This document shows, in pieces, positions 16,891 through 25,299 of a stretch of 25,299 bases of DNA (position 1 is its first letter; the number at the start of each line of letters is the position of its first letter). The notes below the pieces were generated by a model. It saw nothing but the letters and a program-made list of their open reading frames with translations, did not search any database and was not told the DNA's origin. Source of the stretch: Chara braunii (taxonomy: Eukaryota > Streptophyta > Charophyceae > Charales > Characeae); contig BFEA01000712.1 of the NCBI GenBank assembly GCA_003427395.1, forward strand, positions 656,270 through 681,568, in the 5' to 3' direction. The translations under genes and the position numbers were made by a program.

Positions 16891-17310
16891 TCTACCCCAT
16901 TTTTGGTAGGCCGAGGTATTTTCCCATGCCTCGGTGCAGTTTCAGCCTTGGATGTGGCTGAGATCCAAGGCCAACAATATTCCGAGTTACCCCCAAGTAG
17001 CCCTTGCTTCAAATTTGGGCCCCTAAGTTCAATTTTTCAACTTTTGGTGAATCTGTTTTTTTTTGGGGGCCAAATGCACATTTTTGTCTCTTTCCCTCTT
17101 TTGTTTCTTTCCATTTTTGGTTGCCACCTCATTCCGGAGCTAGCCGTTTTGGGCTGGCCCACGAAAAACGGCTAGTTCCTCTCCACCATGAGATCTGATC
17201 TCAGATCAATGGTCCACAAAAAAAAGGGCCATCTCCCCTTTGCATTTTTTCTTATTTTTCTTTTTTTAATCTGGATTGCCCTCCCCCATTCTAGGAGGTA
17301 TGAGGTCACA

Positions 17311-17332
17311 GTAGGGACCTGCCAGTCCCTAC
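17311..17332. repeat. GGGAC-core hairpin, first copy
   Basis: GTAGGGAC, loop CTGCCA, GTCCCTAC: perfect 8-bp stem. The identical 22-mer core recurs at 18744-18765, 1433 bp away. Confidence 0.9.
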
Positions 17333-18182
17333 AGGCCGGCACACTCTCCTCCACTATTTTCTCCCTTTTTGTCTCATTCGCCCTCAATTTTCTCTCATTT
17401 TTTTTTCTTTTTCTTTTATTTTTGATGTGACAAGTGTCAACTAGTTCTTGAGTCTTTTTCTAGGTCATGGATCCTCATCCATGGCCAAATTCAGATTCAG
17501 CAGTTGGCCGTTATATCTCGGATTTCAATAATAGCACCCCCATGCTCCTAGGGGGCTCCATTTTGCCTCCGTTACTCCCAATTTTGAGCCCCCTTTACTT
17601 CGATTTTCTTTGGACAACCTTTTTCCCATGTTGAGCTCCTTGAGGCTCTATTTTCTCATGCTTAGCTAGTTCGGGATATCTCGGACTGCCGGGCAACCCT
17701 CCCAACACCATTATTTCACTTTTTTTTTTCTCATGACTCTCCCACTTGTTCCCACTAGTGCTAATATTTTCCACCGTCTAGATCCTCGATGTAGACGGTG
17801 CCATTTGCTTTTGCAATTATTTCTTGTGTTGTCTCATGGTTCTCTTGGGACATCTCAAGTCCCCGCCACTTCCCTCCGTACTAGTTCCGTTTTTTTGTCT
17901 CGTCGGTAGTCTCACCGGCGCGTGTCTCGTTTTTTCGATTATTATTATTTGGGTCCACTTGGTCCCCGGCAACATCCTGGATAGTGTCCCATTTTTATTT
18001 TGGGGCCTCCTTGCCGTTGGTGATTCCAATATCTCTTTCTTAGGTGCCACATGTGTGCCGATTTTTCTTGGTCGTGAGATCTCATCTCACGGTTGCCGTT
18101 TACCGTTTCTACTTGCCCCTATGCCGAAATCACTTTTTTCTAGCCTTTTGGATTTGTCGTGGCTCATTTTCCTAGGCATCCT

Positions 18183-18545
18183 CATGCAGTCCGTTATTTC
18201 TCAGACTGCAATCATGGTCATTTTCCTAGTCTCACAGCCCCACAACTTGCCCCATACTAGAAGAAAATGAGGCATTTAATTCCTAAGTGCATACGGGTCC
18301 AATATTGGTTTCGGATGCACTTAAAACATGTGTTTTCCCTTCCCCATGCAGTCCGTTGAAACTCGGACTGCACTAGGGGTCAATTCCCTAGCCCCAGTGT
18401 CCCACAAATAGCCCTTTATTGAAAGAAAAAGAATCGGTCAACTTCCAAGTGCATCCGGGCCCAATTTTGGCTCCGGATGCACCTAAAACATGTGTTTCTC
18501 CTCCCCCATGTAATCTGTTGTATTTCGGTTGCATGGGGGCTTGAT
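18183..18545. repeat. 162-bp tandem unit carrying two hairpins, about 2.3 copies
   Basis: The CATGYARTCYG word recurs at about 18183, 18345 and 18507, and the GTGCATNCGGG word at 18287 and 18449: the period is 162. Each unit contains a long hairpin (AAGTGCATACGG...CGGATGCACTT at 18285-18322; GTGCATCCGG...CCGGATGCAC at 18449-18482), then ACATGTGTTT, then a second hairpin (TGCAGTCCG...CGGACTGCA at 18347-18372; CCCCCATG...CATGGGGG at 18503-18539). Linkers between hairpins are much more diverged than the arms. Confidence 0.75.
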
Positions 18546-18667
18546 TTTCCTTGATTTTCTCTGCAAAATCTAAAGAAAATCAAGGTCCTTTGCAACCGCC
18601 ATATTCCAAAATGAATCTTGTCATGGATGTATCTTCCCAAGTGACCGTTTTTTTTACCGTTAAGGCC

Positions 18668-18692
18668 TTTTTTTTTTTTTTTTTTTTTTTTN

Positions 18693-18727
<35 letters not shown>
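18668..18727. repeat. 60-base T homopolymer with one ambiguous base
   Basis: T run of about 60 with N at 18692, so its length is unreliable. It directly precedes the second GGGAC-core hairpin. It could be the poly(A) tail of a minus-strand retroposon, but no target-site duplication could be found. Confidence 0.85.
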
Positions 18728-18743
18728 CCTCCTTTCTTGGACA

Positions 18744-18783
18744 GTAGGGACCTGCCAGTCCCTACTTGTGGCAGTCCCTACTG
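18744..18783. repeat. GGGAC-core hairpin, second copy, with an extra right arm
   Basis: GTAGGGAC, CTGCCA, GTCCCTAC at 18744-18765, followed at 18774-18783 by a second right arm, GTCCCTACTG. The left arm, extended to CAGTAGGGAC (18742-18751), could pair with the nearer arm (8 bp) or the farther one (10 bp). Confidence 0.85.
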
Positions 18784-19299
18784 ACGGTCAACTCACTCAC
18801 TCCCTCTCATTCCTTTTGTCTTATTCTTCCACATTTTTCTTTTCATTTGTTTCTTTTTCTAGCATGCCAAGTGTCACGTGGCCGTTAAGGCCCTTTTCTA
18901 GGCCCTTCCTCTTAGTTTTGGCCTTTTCTATGCCCAAGGTGCAGTCCGTTGTATCTCGGACTGCAATAATGGCCTCCCTATGTCCATCGAAGCTTCCTTT
19001 TACCTCTATTTTTCTCCCATAGTGGCCCTTCCTACTATGATTTTCTCCCGGAGACCTATTTTTTTTTATGGGGTCTCTTTTGACTTCATTTTCTTAAGGG
19101 AGGCTGATCCGAGATTTTTCGGATTGCTCCCATGCCTCCCACTTCAAGTTTCTTTGCTTTTTCTTTTTTTTTTGGCATTCCCGTTTGCTACCGCTAATGC
19201 TTGCACCACCTTCTTAACCCGAAAAAAACCTACGTACGTTATATTCGAATTACCTCTGGAAATCAGGTTTTCAGAAGTCGTTTGTTTTTCCCCGAATAG

Positions 19300-19339
19300 A
19301 ACGTATGTACGTTGTATTCGAATACAACGTACGTATGTT
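19300..19339. repeat. Long palindrome centred on TTCGAA
   Basis: There is a perfect 26-bp palindrome at 19307-19332 (GTACGTTGTATTC and its complement). It extends to 40 bp at 19300-19339 if two G-T wobbles are allowed. A related word, ACGTACGTTATATTCGAATT, occurs at about 19230-19250. The whole is AT-rich and without gene context. Confidence 0.9.
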
Positions 19340-19770
19340 GTATTCGAATTTTTGGAACTTTGATTTTTCAAAAATAATAAAAAGAATCCGAAAAAATAAA
19401 ATATTATACAACAATATAATACAAGAGGGTGTTATCGAAATTCGAGAGCAGGTTAACCGAGCATCCATTTTTCAGGCCCATTTATAAGAAAACCAGACAG
19501 TTATTTTAACAACACGTCACACCAATCTATAAAGTGCACTTCTTATGACCTCGTCACAAAAGAAAACCCTAAAAAAAGCAATTAAAAACATATAAAACAG
19601 CAAGCCAAAGGTGCATTTCCATGAAATTTGGCCCAAAAAAAACTCGATCAATTTCAGAAATTTCAGACATCTTAATAGCGCAAATTCTAAAACTCCAAAT
19701 AACCCCAAATTTCATATACGGCAACCCTATCAAAATGCATATATAGCAAAAATTTGAAATTCCAAAAAAA

Positions 19771-19878
19771 CATGAAATTTGAGCCTTAAACCCTAATTGC
19801 AGAAATTTCAAGCCGGATGTTATTCGGGACCCACCTGTCCCGAATAACATGAAATTTGAGCCTTAAACCCTAATTGCA
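19771..19878. repeat. Direct repeats flanking a perfect 14-bp-stem hairpin
   Basis: The 31-bp sequence beginning CATGAAATTTGAGCCTTAAA occurs at 19771-19801 and 19848-19878 (77-bp period). Between the copies lies the hairpin at 19817-19850. CATGAAATTTGAG occurs a third time right after the second copy (near 19877). Confidence 0.85.
19817..19850. repeat. Perfect 14-bp-stem hairpin (GGGAC core)
   Basis: ATGTTATTCGGGAC, loop CCACCT, GTCCCGAATAACAT. Its inner core, GGGACC..CC.GTCCC, resembles that of the hairpins at 17311 and 18744, but the outer arms are different and still perfectly paired. A second copy at 19970-19996 keeps the left arm, the loop and the first half of the right arm (GTCCCGA). 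Confidence 0.92.
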
Positions 19879-19969
19879 TGAAATTTGAGTCTTTTCTCTC
19901 TCTTACCTCCTTACTCAAGATTTCTCTGTCGTGCACATTCTGGCTATATGCAGTCTCTCGAGTGGTGGG

Positions 19970-19996
19970 ATGTTATTCGGGACCCACCTGTCCCGA
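19970..19996. repeat. Second copy of the 14-bp-stem hairpin, right arm shortened
   Basis: ATGTTATTCGGGACCCACCT then GTCCCGA, identical to 19817-19843. After that it diverges (CAAC instead of ATAAC). It marks the sharp transition from AT-rich to GC-rich DNA at about 20000. Confidence 0.85.
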
Positions 19997-19999
19997 CAA

Positions 20000-20470
20000 C
20001 GGTCACTCAAAAGAAAAGGCGACGGGCCGCTAGGCCTTTCCCTTGGATACGATTTTCCTAGCCGACGACCTCAGCCCCCCAATGCGTCGATTCGCGTGCG
20101 GGTCCGATTGAGGGGCGTTGACCGCGGGTACCCCCTATGCTACAGCGAACGAGAAACGCCCTCGGTCGGGCCACCTCTGCGATTGCATACGAAAAGTTTT
20201 CGCACGTGGTTTGGTAGCTCGGCGGGGGTACACCCACCCAAGGGATAGCGACAACTCCCACGGGTGGAGGTAAGTAGTGCCCCGCGTGCCCCTGCCCTGT
20301 CGTAGGGGCTCGCGAGAGGTACGGCTGGCGCACTCGGCCGGAGTGGCAAACCACGCTCCACGACGAAGTCCTGCAAAATCCTGCGTGATGCAGCCGATAG
20401 GGTCCCCCTGTGGGACGGATGCTCCTGACACCGCTGTTCAGGTTACGCCGATCAACGACCGATACTAGGG
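20000..20470. other. GC-rich block in AT-rich surroundings
   Basis: About 470 bp of clearly higher GC than either flank, beginning right after a hairpin copy and ending near CTAGGGG-ttgcg-CCCTAG (a short hairpin near 20466-20483). Overlapping open frames on both strands (up to 105 codons) share no known motif. It may be a terminal repeat or a fragment of the second gypsy-type element, whose gag lies 1.3 kb to the right on the minus strand, but no LTR ends are visible. Confidence 0.5.
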
Positions 20471-21775
20471 GTTGCGCCCTAGTGATGCTAAACTTTACCG
20501 TTAGCTTGGTATTCTCATAAATGCCCTAAGATTAGCACAAGTGGTTGGACGGTGTGTCGCAACAATACAAGCCTAATGTGGTACTACGCAAAGGTCTGTC
20601 ACACAAAAAATGTATTTACCAGTCCTCTGTGGGACAACTCAAAAAATACGGCAACCTCTCTACTTTCACAAAACAAAATCACCGCCAGATTCACAAGGTC
20701 GTGACCCCCTAACTTGATCAAAGTAAGAAGGTCACCTCTCGGCAACACGTCCCAAATAAATCACTTTTGCAACCTCCAAATTTTCAGCAATAACCAAGCA
20801 CAAGCGTGGTCCTTATCGTCAGACTTCATCATCCAACAATCAACTTACCATTCCATTGAATCTATTAACCGCCTTTCATATGAAGGAGGCCTCACTTTAA
20901 TAGGTCCCTCAGTCATCCTTCTTCTTTCTAGGATGAACTCTCACGCGACCTTTCTTTTAAAACATCTTCCCTCTCTGAAGATGAGTCTCCAAATAAACAA
21001 AAGACTGCCTTGCTATTCAAAGGCGTCTCTACCATAAAACAACTCAAACTGAGAGACCAACTTATGGGTCCTCATCACAACTCAACAATAAACATTCGGC
21101 ATGGTAAACATTCGATTTTGAAAGACTCCAAAATCCCTTAGGATTCTCACATTCTTTCACAAAATCAGACTGTGAAGAGTAGGCAGTTCCCATTAATTCA
21201 CATTCACAAAATACAAAACATATGTAACGTTTCTCATGTATTTCTCACACAAAACCATTATACATTAGGATAAAACCACATACGTGAGAGTTATTGTGAT
21301 CGCCATATACAAGGAACGGCCTCAGATAAACTCTCAACTCAATGTACACGCAGGGATGAGGTATCTCATCCTAAAACACCCATAGCATCCCAGATCCATA
21401 GCTCACTCAGATTAATCAATGTCAGATAGCAGCCCAGATCAATATGGCACATAGCCAACCGTACTGTCAGGAACATTTCTGAGGCAGACACTGAATCCTA
21501 GCGTCATTGTCAATGAAGAATATCCTCAGCATACACATGCTATCTCACATAATCCTGACTTTCATATCACTAAAAAGAATCTCAATGGGAATCATACGCT
21601 GTAATCCCCCATATGTACAACTTAACAGTGTAAATATCCAAACTCTCAAAAATGCAAAAACAAAAACCAAGATAGAGTCAAACCTCTACCTTAGCGTACA
21701 CGTTGTACTCATCCTCATGCCACCCTAATAACAATCAACACATAGGCAAACCAGTCCCTACTCACTTATCTCTTC
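20471..21775. other. AT-rich stretch, no supported gene
   Basis: It lies downstream, on the minus strand, of a gag remnant, so protease and reverse transcriptase would be expected here. I cannot recognise them. One short minus-strand reading (see 20829-21075) may be an integrase relic. Otherwise only short frames in AT-rich DNA are present. Confidence 0.5.
20829..21075 (-). pseudogene. Possible integrase relic of the second gypsy-type element
   Basis: In one minus-strand frame, SQFELFYGRDAFE is followed by further open stretches (RLIFREGRCFKRKV, RRRMTEGPIKVRPPSYERR), interrupted by TAG at 21013-21015 and a later TGA. The first part resembles the gypsy integrase motif TPFELVYGRDAVLP. The rest does not clearly match, and chance similarity is quite possible. 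Confidence 0.2.
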
Positions 21776-22660
21776 CTAGTCTTGCCTATACAACTGAGTT
21801 TTGCCTCCATCGGCAGATCGCTCCACCACTCTACCCTGTTTATCATACATTCTACCACCACTCTCACTAACCTTCCCTGTTGCCTTGTCCTTCAAAAACT
21901 TGGGACACTGCAAGGCCCTATGCTCCCCATCCTTGCAGAAAAAGCAGGTCGGGTCGTACGACTTTCTTGGCCTCTTCTTCTTTCTCTGAGACCCTGGCGA
22001 CGAAGGTGCCTCACTGGTCTCTCTGCTCATCTCATAGCTCTGGGGCACGTCCATAGGCTCCTCAGATTTCACACCCAAACCCTGAGTACTCGGCTCTGCC
22101 CGTATTCCAACTCCCTCAGGTCCATACTCAGGAGTATCCAGCCTCTGTGGCCTACCCTCATGGACGCCCTCTATCGCAATCACCATCTCGCTCTCACGAG
22201 GCCCCTCCATTCCCTGCTCAGGCAGGAACACACTCGCCCCCTCCTGCATGGTATCGACCGCTTCAAGGAGTACATCCATAGACCCCTCACCAGACCCTAG
22301 AGCAGGCTCACTGATAGTCGATCGTGGCCTATCTTCGGCTCGTCGGGCCGTGAACTCTGGCACAAGTCCAGAGGAAGTCCCAAGCTGGGTGGCAAGCTCG
22401 GTAGGTGCCCTGTACTCGAAGGCTTCTCTTTCTGCCACCCTCTTCGCCTTCGCTTTTTTCGGCCCTAGGATGACCTTCCCAATAGATGGCTCCTGAGAAG
22501 GTCGTGTCATAGACGGCTCTCCAGACAGACCCTGCGCCGCCCCACCTTGGATATCATAGCGACGACTCTCGGTGGGAAGAAACCCGGGGAGGGACTCCTA
22601 CCGTTCATTGAAGCCAAGGGCGACAGCGCCTGTCACTCGCTGCGCCCGCTTCCGAGGTCC
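21776..22660 (-). pseudogene. Gag fragment with CCHC zinc knuckle, second gypsy-type element
   Basis: The longest open part is 244 codons from an ATG at 22510. It has a charged Glu/Pro/Ser-rich body, a basic patch (QRKKKRPRKSYDPT), and a CCHC knuckle, CFFCKDGEHRALQC (C-x2-C-x4-H-x4-C), at 21905-21946, followed by PKFLKDKATGKV. In the same frame the reading continues upstream of that ATG through LPTESRRYDIQGGA to a TAG at 22598-22600 and beyond it (VTGAVALGFNER) to a TGA at 22661. So the ATG is not a real start and the TAG is a nonsense change inside gag. The knuckle sequence differs from that of the chromovirus at 13586-13627, so this is a different family. The N-terminus and the pol part are missing. 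Confidence 0.7.
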
Positions 22661-22834
22661 TCAGCGACCAGCAGAATACCGCCCATACTGAGGGCGGGTG
22701 CTCTACACGTTCATCCGCTTAAGGTAAAATACCAAATTAATTTACTTAATTCATATATTTTTCGTTTCTTGCGAGGTCTCAAGGTTTTGGAATTAATTGA
22801 ATCGAGAGCGCTTTCCTGTTTCTGTTATCAGCAG

Positions 22835-23061
22835 GATTCACACTGAGAAGAAAGGATGAACCAAACGAAGAATATTCAAGCAAGCAGATATTTGAGAAAA
22901 ACTTTGACCAGAGTGATATAACAACCGATCGTCAGACGAATGATTTGAGAACGAATAGCGAGCAACCAAAATCTCCTCAATCAAACCACCCCAAAGGACC
23001 CTGGCTGAACGCAATCACCCCGGAGATGATTGGAAGACTCGTTGTGGGGGTTCCTCTTTAT
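22835..23061 (+). CDS. Possible host-gene exon, function unknown
   Basis: An open frame is bounded by a pyrimidine-rich tract with CAGCAG just before 22835 and by a GTGAGC donor at 23062. It reads a hydrophilic stretch (RRKDEPNEEYSSKQIFEKNF, then NSEQPKSPQSNHPKG) followed by a well-formed PWLNAITPEMIGRLVVGVPLY. The second half looks like a real folded-protein segment and codon use is balanced, unlike the repeats around it. I do not recognise the family. The exon would start with the last two bases of a codon and end in phase 0. No partner exon is visible: the candidate donor at 22720 (CTTAAG then GTAAAA) does not match in phase. The frame also stays open rightward through the 29-bp repeats to 23457, so an unspliced reading is conceivable. 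Confidence 0.33.
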
Positions 23062-23147
23062 GTGAGCGGTCTCCCTTTCTCTTTCTCTTTACACGATCCC
23101 TCTCTTTCTCTCCTCGTGCGTACAATCACTCTCTCTCATTCTTTGCT

Positions 23148-23380
23148 GAAACAGTCACTCTCTCGCATTTTCAGACGAAACAGTCACTCTCTTACATTCT
23201 CAGTGGAAACAGTCATTTTCTCACATTCTCAGTGGAAACAGTCATTCTCTCACATTCTTAGTGGAAACAGTCATTGTCTCACATTCTCAGACGAAACAGT
23301 CACTCTCTCACTTTCTCAGAGGAAACAGTCACTCTTTAACTTTCTCAGTGGAAACAGTCACTCTCTAACTTTCTCAGTAG
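23148..23380. repeat. 29-bp minisatellite, eight copies
   Basis: Unit GAAACAGTCACTCTCTCAC then ATTCTCAGTG, 29 bp. Copies start at 23148, 23177, 23206, 23235, 23264, 23293, 23322 and 23351, with a degraded lead-in from about 23070. Units alternate between AGACG and AGTGG before GAAAC, indicating duplications of more than one unit. Since 29 is not a multiple of three, consecutive units are read in different frames. Confidence 0.93.
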
Positions 23381-23599
23381 TGGATCACTTAACGTACTTA
23401 ATTTTGCGGAGAGCCAGGAAAATGTCCCGACATATTTTACGATCGGCCCCGTCTGAGTAGCAGTTTATTCAACGGGCATGATTAAATTTCATTAAACTTA
23501 TAATTGGTTAGATAGCAAGCAAAGTTATTTGAGTTCGATTCGTTACTTCGTAACCGCCTTCCCTAGTGTGAGGTCGTCCCAGAAGTCTTTCTCGACCCC
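23381..23599. other. Spacer between two tandem arrays, nothing recognised
   Basis: A short AT-rich stretch without repeats or a gene beyond the tail of the open frame that ends at 23457. It separates the 29-bp array from the 92-bp array. Confidence 0.6.
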
Positions 23600-25299
23600 A
23601 CAAGCATGTGTTTGAGCAAGTCTCACTCACATACATGGCTCAACTCTCACATGATGACATTCCGTTTCATGCTTGGATGAACCCATGAGCCATGAACATG
23701 GGTTTGAGCAAGTCTCACTCACATGCATGGCTCAACTCTCACATTGATGACATACCGGTTCACACTTGGTTGGACTTTTCTTCATATGCATGTGTGTTCA
23801 CTAGTTCAAGCTTCTCATGTCAAGTTCATGTGTATTGTTGTGTTCCGGTTCATACGCAGTTGCTCTTTCCTACGTGTGCATGTGCTTTTCAACCTTCTCA
23901 TTGTCAAGTTCATGTGTGTTGTGATGTTCCAGTTCCTACTTAGTTGATCTTTCCTCCACATGCATGTGCTCTCCATTGGTTCAATTGTCAAGTTCGTGAG
24001 TGTTGTAGTGCTCCAGTTAATACTTAGTTGATCTTTCCTCCATATGCATGTGCTCTCCATTGGTTCAATTGTCGAGTTCGTGAGTGTTGTAGTTTTTCGG
24101 TTCATGCTTAGTTGATCTTTCCTCCATGTGCATGCGCTCTTCCATTGGTTCAAGTTTCTCATTGTCAAGTTCGTGAGTGTTGTAATGTTCCGGTTCATGC
24201 TTAGTTGATCTTTCCTCCATGTGCATGTGCTCTCCATTGGTTCGATCTTCAAGTTGTGAGTGTTGTAATGTTCCGGTTCATGCTTAGTTGATCTTTCCTC
24301 CATGTGCATGTGCCTTTCATTAGTTCAAACTTCTCATTGTCAAGTTCGTGAGTGTTGTAGTATTCCGGTTCATGCTTAGTTGATCTTTCCTCCATATGCA
24401 TGTGCCTTTCATTAGTTTAATCTTCTCAATGTCAAGTTCATGTATGATGTGGTGTTCCGGTTCATACTTAGTTGCTCCTTCCTACATGTGCCTTTCACTA
24501 GTTCAGTCTTCTCATTGTCAAGTTTGTGAGTGTTGTAGTGTTCCGGTTCATGCTTAGTTGATTTTTCCCCCATGTGCATGTGCTCTCCATTGGTTCAATC
24601 TTCACATTGTCAAGTTCGTGAGTGTTGTAGTATTCCAGTTCAGGCTTAGTTGATCTTTTCCTCCATGTGCATGTGCTCTCCATTGGTTCAATTTTCTCAT
24701 TGTCAAGTTCGTGAGTGTTGTAGTGTTCCGGTTCATGCTTAGTTGATCTTTCCTCGATGTGACTGTGCTCTCCATTGGTTCAATCTTCATATTGTCAAGT
24801 TCGTGAGTGTTGTAGTGTTCCAGTTCATGCTTAGTTGATCTTTCCTGCGTGTGCATGTGCCTTTCATTAGTTCAAACTTCTCATTGTCAAGTTCGTGAGT
24901 GTTGTAGTGTGCTGGTTCGTACTTAGTTGCTCTCTCCTCCATGTGCATGTGCTTTTCATTGGTTCAAGCTTCTCATTGTCAAGTTCGTGAGTGTTGTAGT
25001 GTTCCGGTTCATGCTTAGTTGATCTTTCCTCCATGTGCATGTGCTCTCCATTGGTTCAATCTTCTCATTGTTAAGTTCGTAAGTGTTGTAGTGTTTCGGT
25101 TCATGCTTAGTTGATCTTTCCTCCATGTGCGTGTGCCTTTCATTAGTTCAATCTTCTCATTGTCAAGTTTGTGAGTGTTGTAGTGTGCTGGTTCATGCTT
25201 AATTGCTCTCTCCTCCATGTGCATGTGCTTTTCATTGGTTCAAGCTTCTCATTGTCAAGTTCGTAAGTGTTGTAGTGTTCCGGTTCATACTTAGGTGAT
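23600..25299. repeat. 92-bp tandem array, about 18 copies, running off the right edge
   Basis: The unit contains TTGATCTTTCCTCCATGTGC, ATGTGCTCTCCATTGGTTCA, TTCTCATTGTCAAGTTCGTG and AGTGTTGTAGTGTTCCGGTT, then CATGCTTAG. Its main period is 90-94 bp, with several shorter units of 84 bp in the left half. The first two units (TTTGAGCAAGTCTCACTCAC at 23611 and 23703, exactly 92 apart) are strongly diverged, and units become more uniform to the right, so the array core lies beyond the window. Minus-strand open frames inside (up to 164 codons) translate the repeat into a Thr/Asn-rich peptide, but indels of 8 bp change the frame, so I take them as by-products. Confidence 0.95.

Larger units (their letters stand above)
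16890..19150. repeat. T-rich tract dense in short hairpins
   Basis: The plus strand is T- and C-rich. Stem-loops with stems of 6-11 bp (some imperfect) occur repeatedly: 16911-16934 (CCGAGG), 16945-16971 (GCCTTGGAT), 17140-17175 (CTAGCCGTTTT), 17311-17332, 17466-17483 (CATGGAT), 17772-17800 (CACCGTCTA), 18073-18091 (CGTGAGAT), 18186-18209, 18285-18322, 18347-18372, 18449-18482, 18503-18539, 18744-18765 and 18940-18965. Most stems differ in sequence. Apparent open frames here, such as a 148-codon hydrophobic one at 17824-18270, run straight through several hairpins and are not credible genes. Confidence 0.8.

Noticed and set aside
17824-18270. 148-codon hydrophobic open frame resembling a membrane protein
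   Set aside because: It arises from T-rich DNA, runs through several hairpins and part of a tandem repeat, and has no known motif.
18668-18727. Poly-T as the reversed poly(A) tail of a minus-strand retroposon
   Set aside because: No target-site duplication was found, and the N within it makes the length unreliable.
23815-24309. 164-codon frame encoding a repeated Thr/Asn-rich peptide
   Set aside because: It is the translation of the 92-bp array. Eight-base indels shift the frame between units, and no start or promoter context supports expression.

Overview
The window looks like a stretch of streptophyte (plant or charophyte-alga) nuclear genome made almost entirely of mobile and repetitive DNA. 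The reasons are a plant-type Ty3/gypsy chromovirus with integrase and chromodomain, LTR promoters, a methionine-tRNA-like primer site, a poly(A) retroposon, and two exons matching the motor domain of plant class XI-type myosin. The myosin differs noticeably from land-plant sequences, so a charophyte such as Chara or a bryophyte would fit; that is inference. There are two ambiguous bases (590, 18692). I see no bacterial genes, CRISPR array, tRNA or rRNA.

Layout. 1-65: CT microsatellite. 66-2657: a minus-strand LTR-type element, with primer site at 1352-1363, LTR end at 1366 and a ladder of hairpins at 2374-2640. 2668-5162: two same-orientation copies of another LTR 3' end (2668-2937 and about 4919-5162) that bracket two myosin exons (3015-3141 and 3961-4128) joined by an intron with GT-AG ends. 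5163-6660: non-coding, with a ten-copy 34-bp tandem array. 6670-13890: a decayed minus-strand chromovirus, read right to left as gag zinc knuckle, protease, reverse transcriptase, RNase H, integrase, chromodomain. Its reverse transcriptase is split by a 3.34-kb non-coding poly(A) retroposon (8907-12246) flanked by a 19-bp target-site duplication. That retroposon contains three related A-tailed modules.

13891-16890: unassigned GC-rich then mixed DNA with short duplications and hairpins. 16890-20000: a T-rich tract with nearly twenty short inverted repeats in about 3.1 kb, a 162-bp tandem unit and a diverged 1.43-kb duplication. 20000-20470: GC-rich block. 21776-22660: gag fragment of a second gypsy-type element (CCHC knuckle, in-frame stop). 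22835-23061: possible host exon. 23148-23380: 29-bp minisatellite. 23600-25299: 92-bp tandem array of about 18 copies that runs off the right edge.

Nothing here forms an operon or pathway. The story is layered insertion: myosin exons caught among LTR sequences, and a chromovirus that decayed and was hit by a retroposon. The least explained features are the hairpin families with covarying arms and the trimeric A-tailed retroposon.
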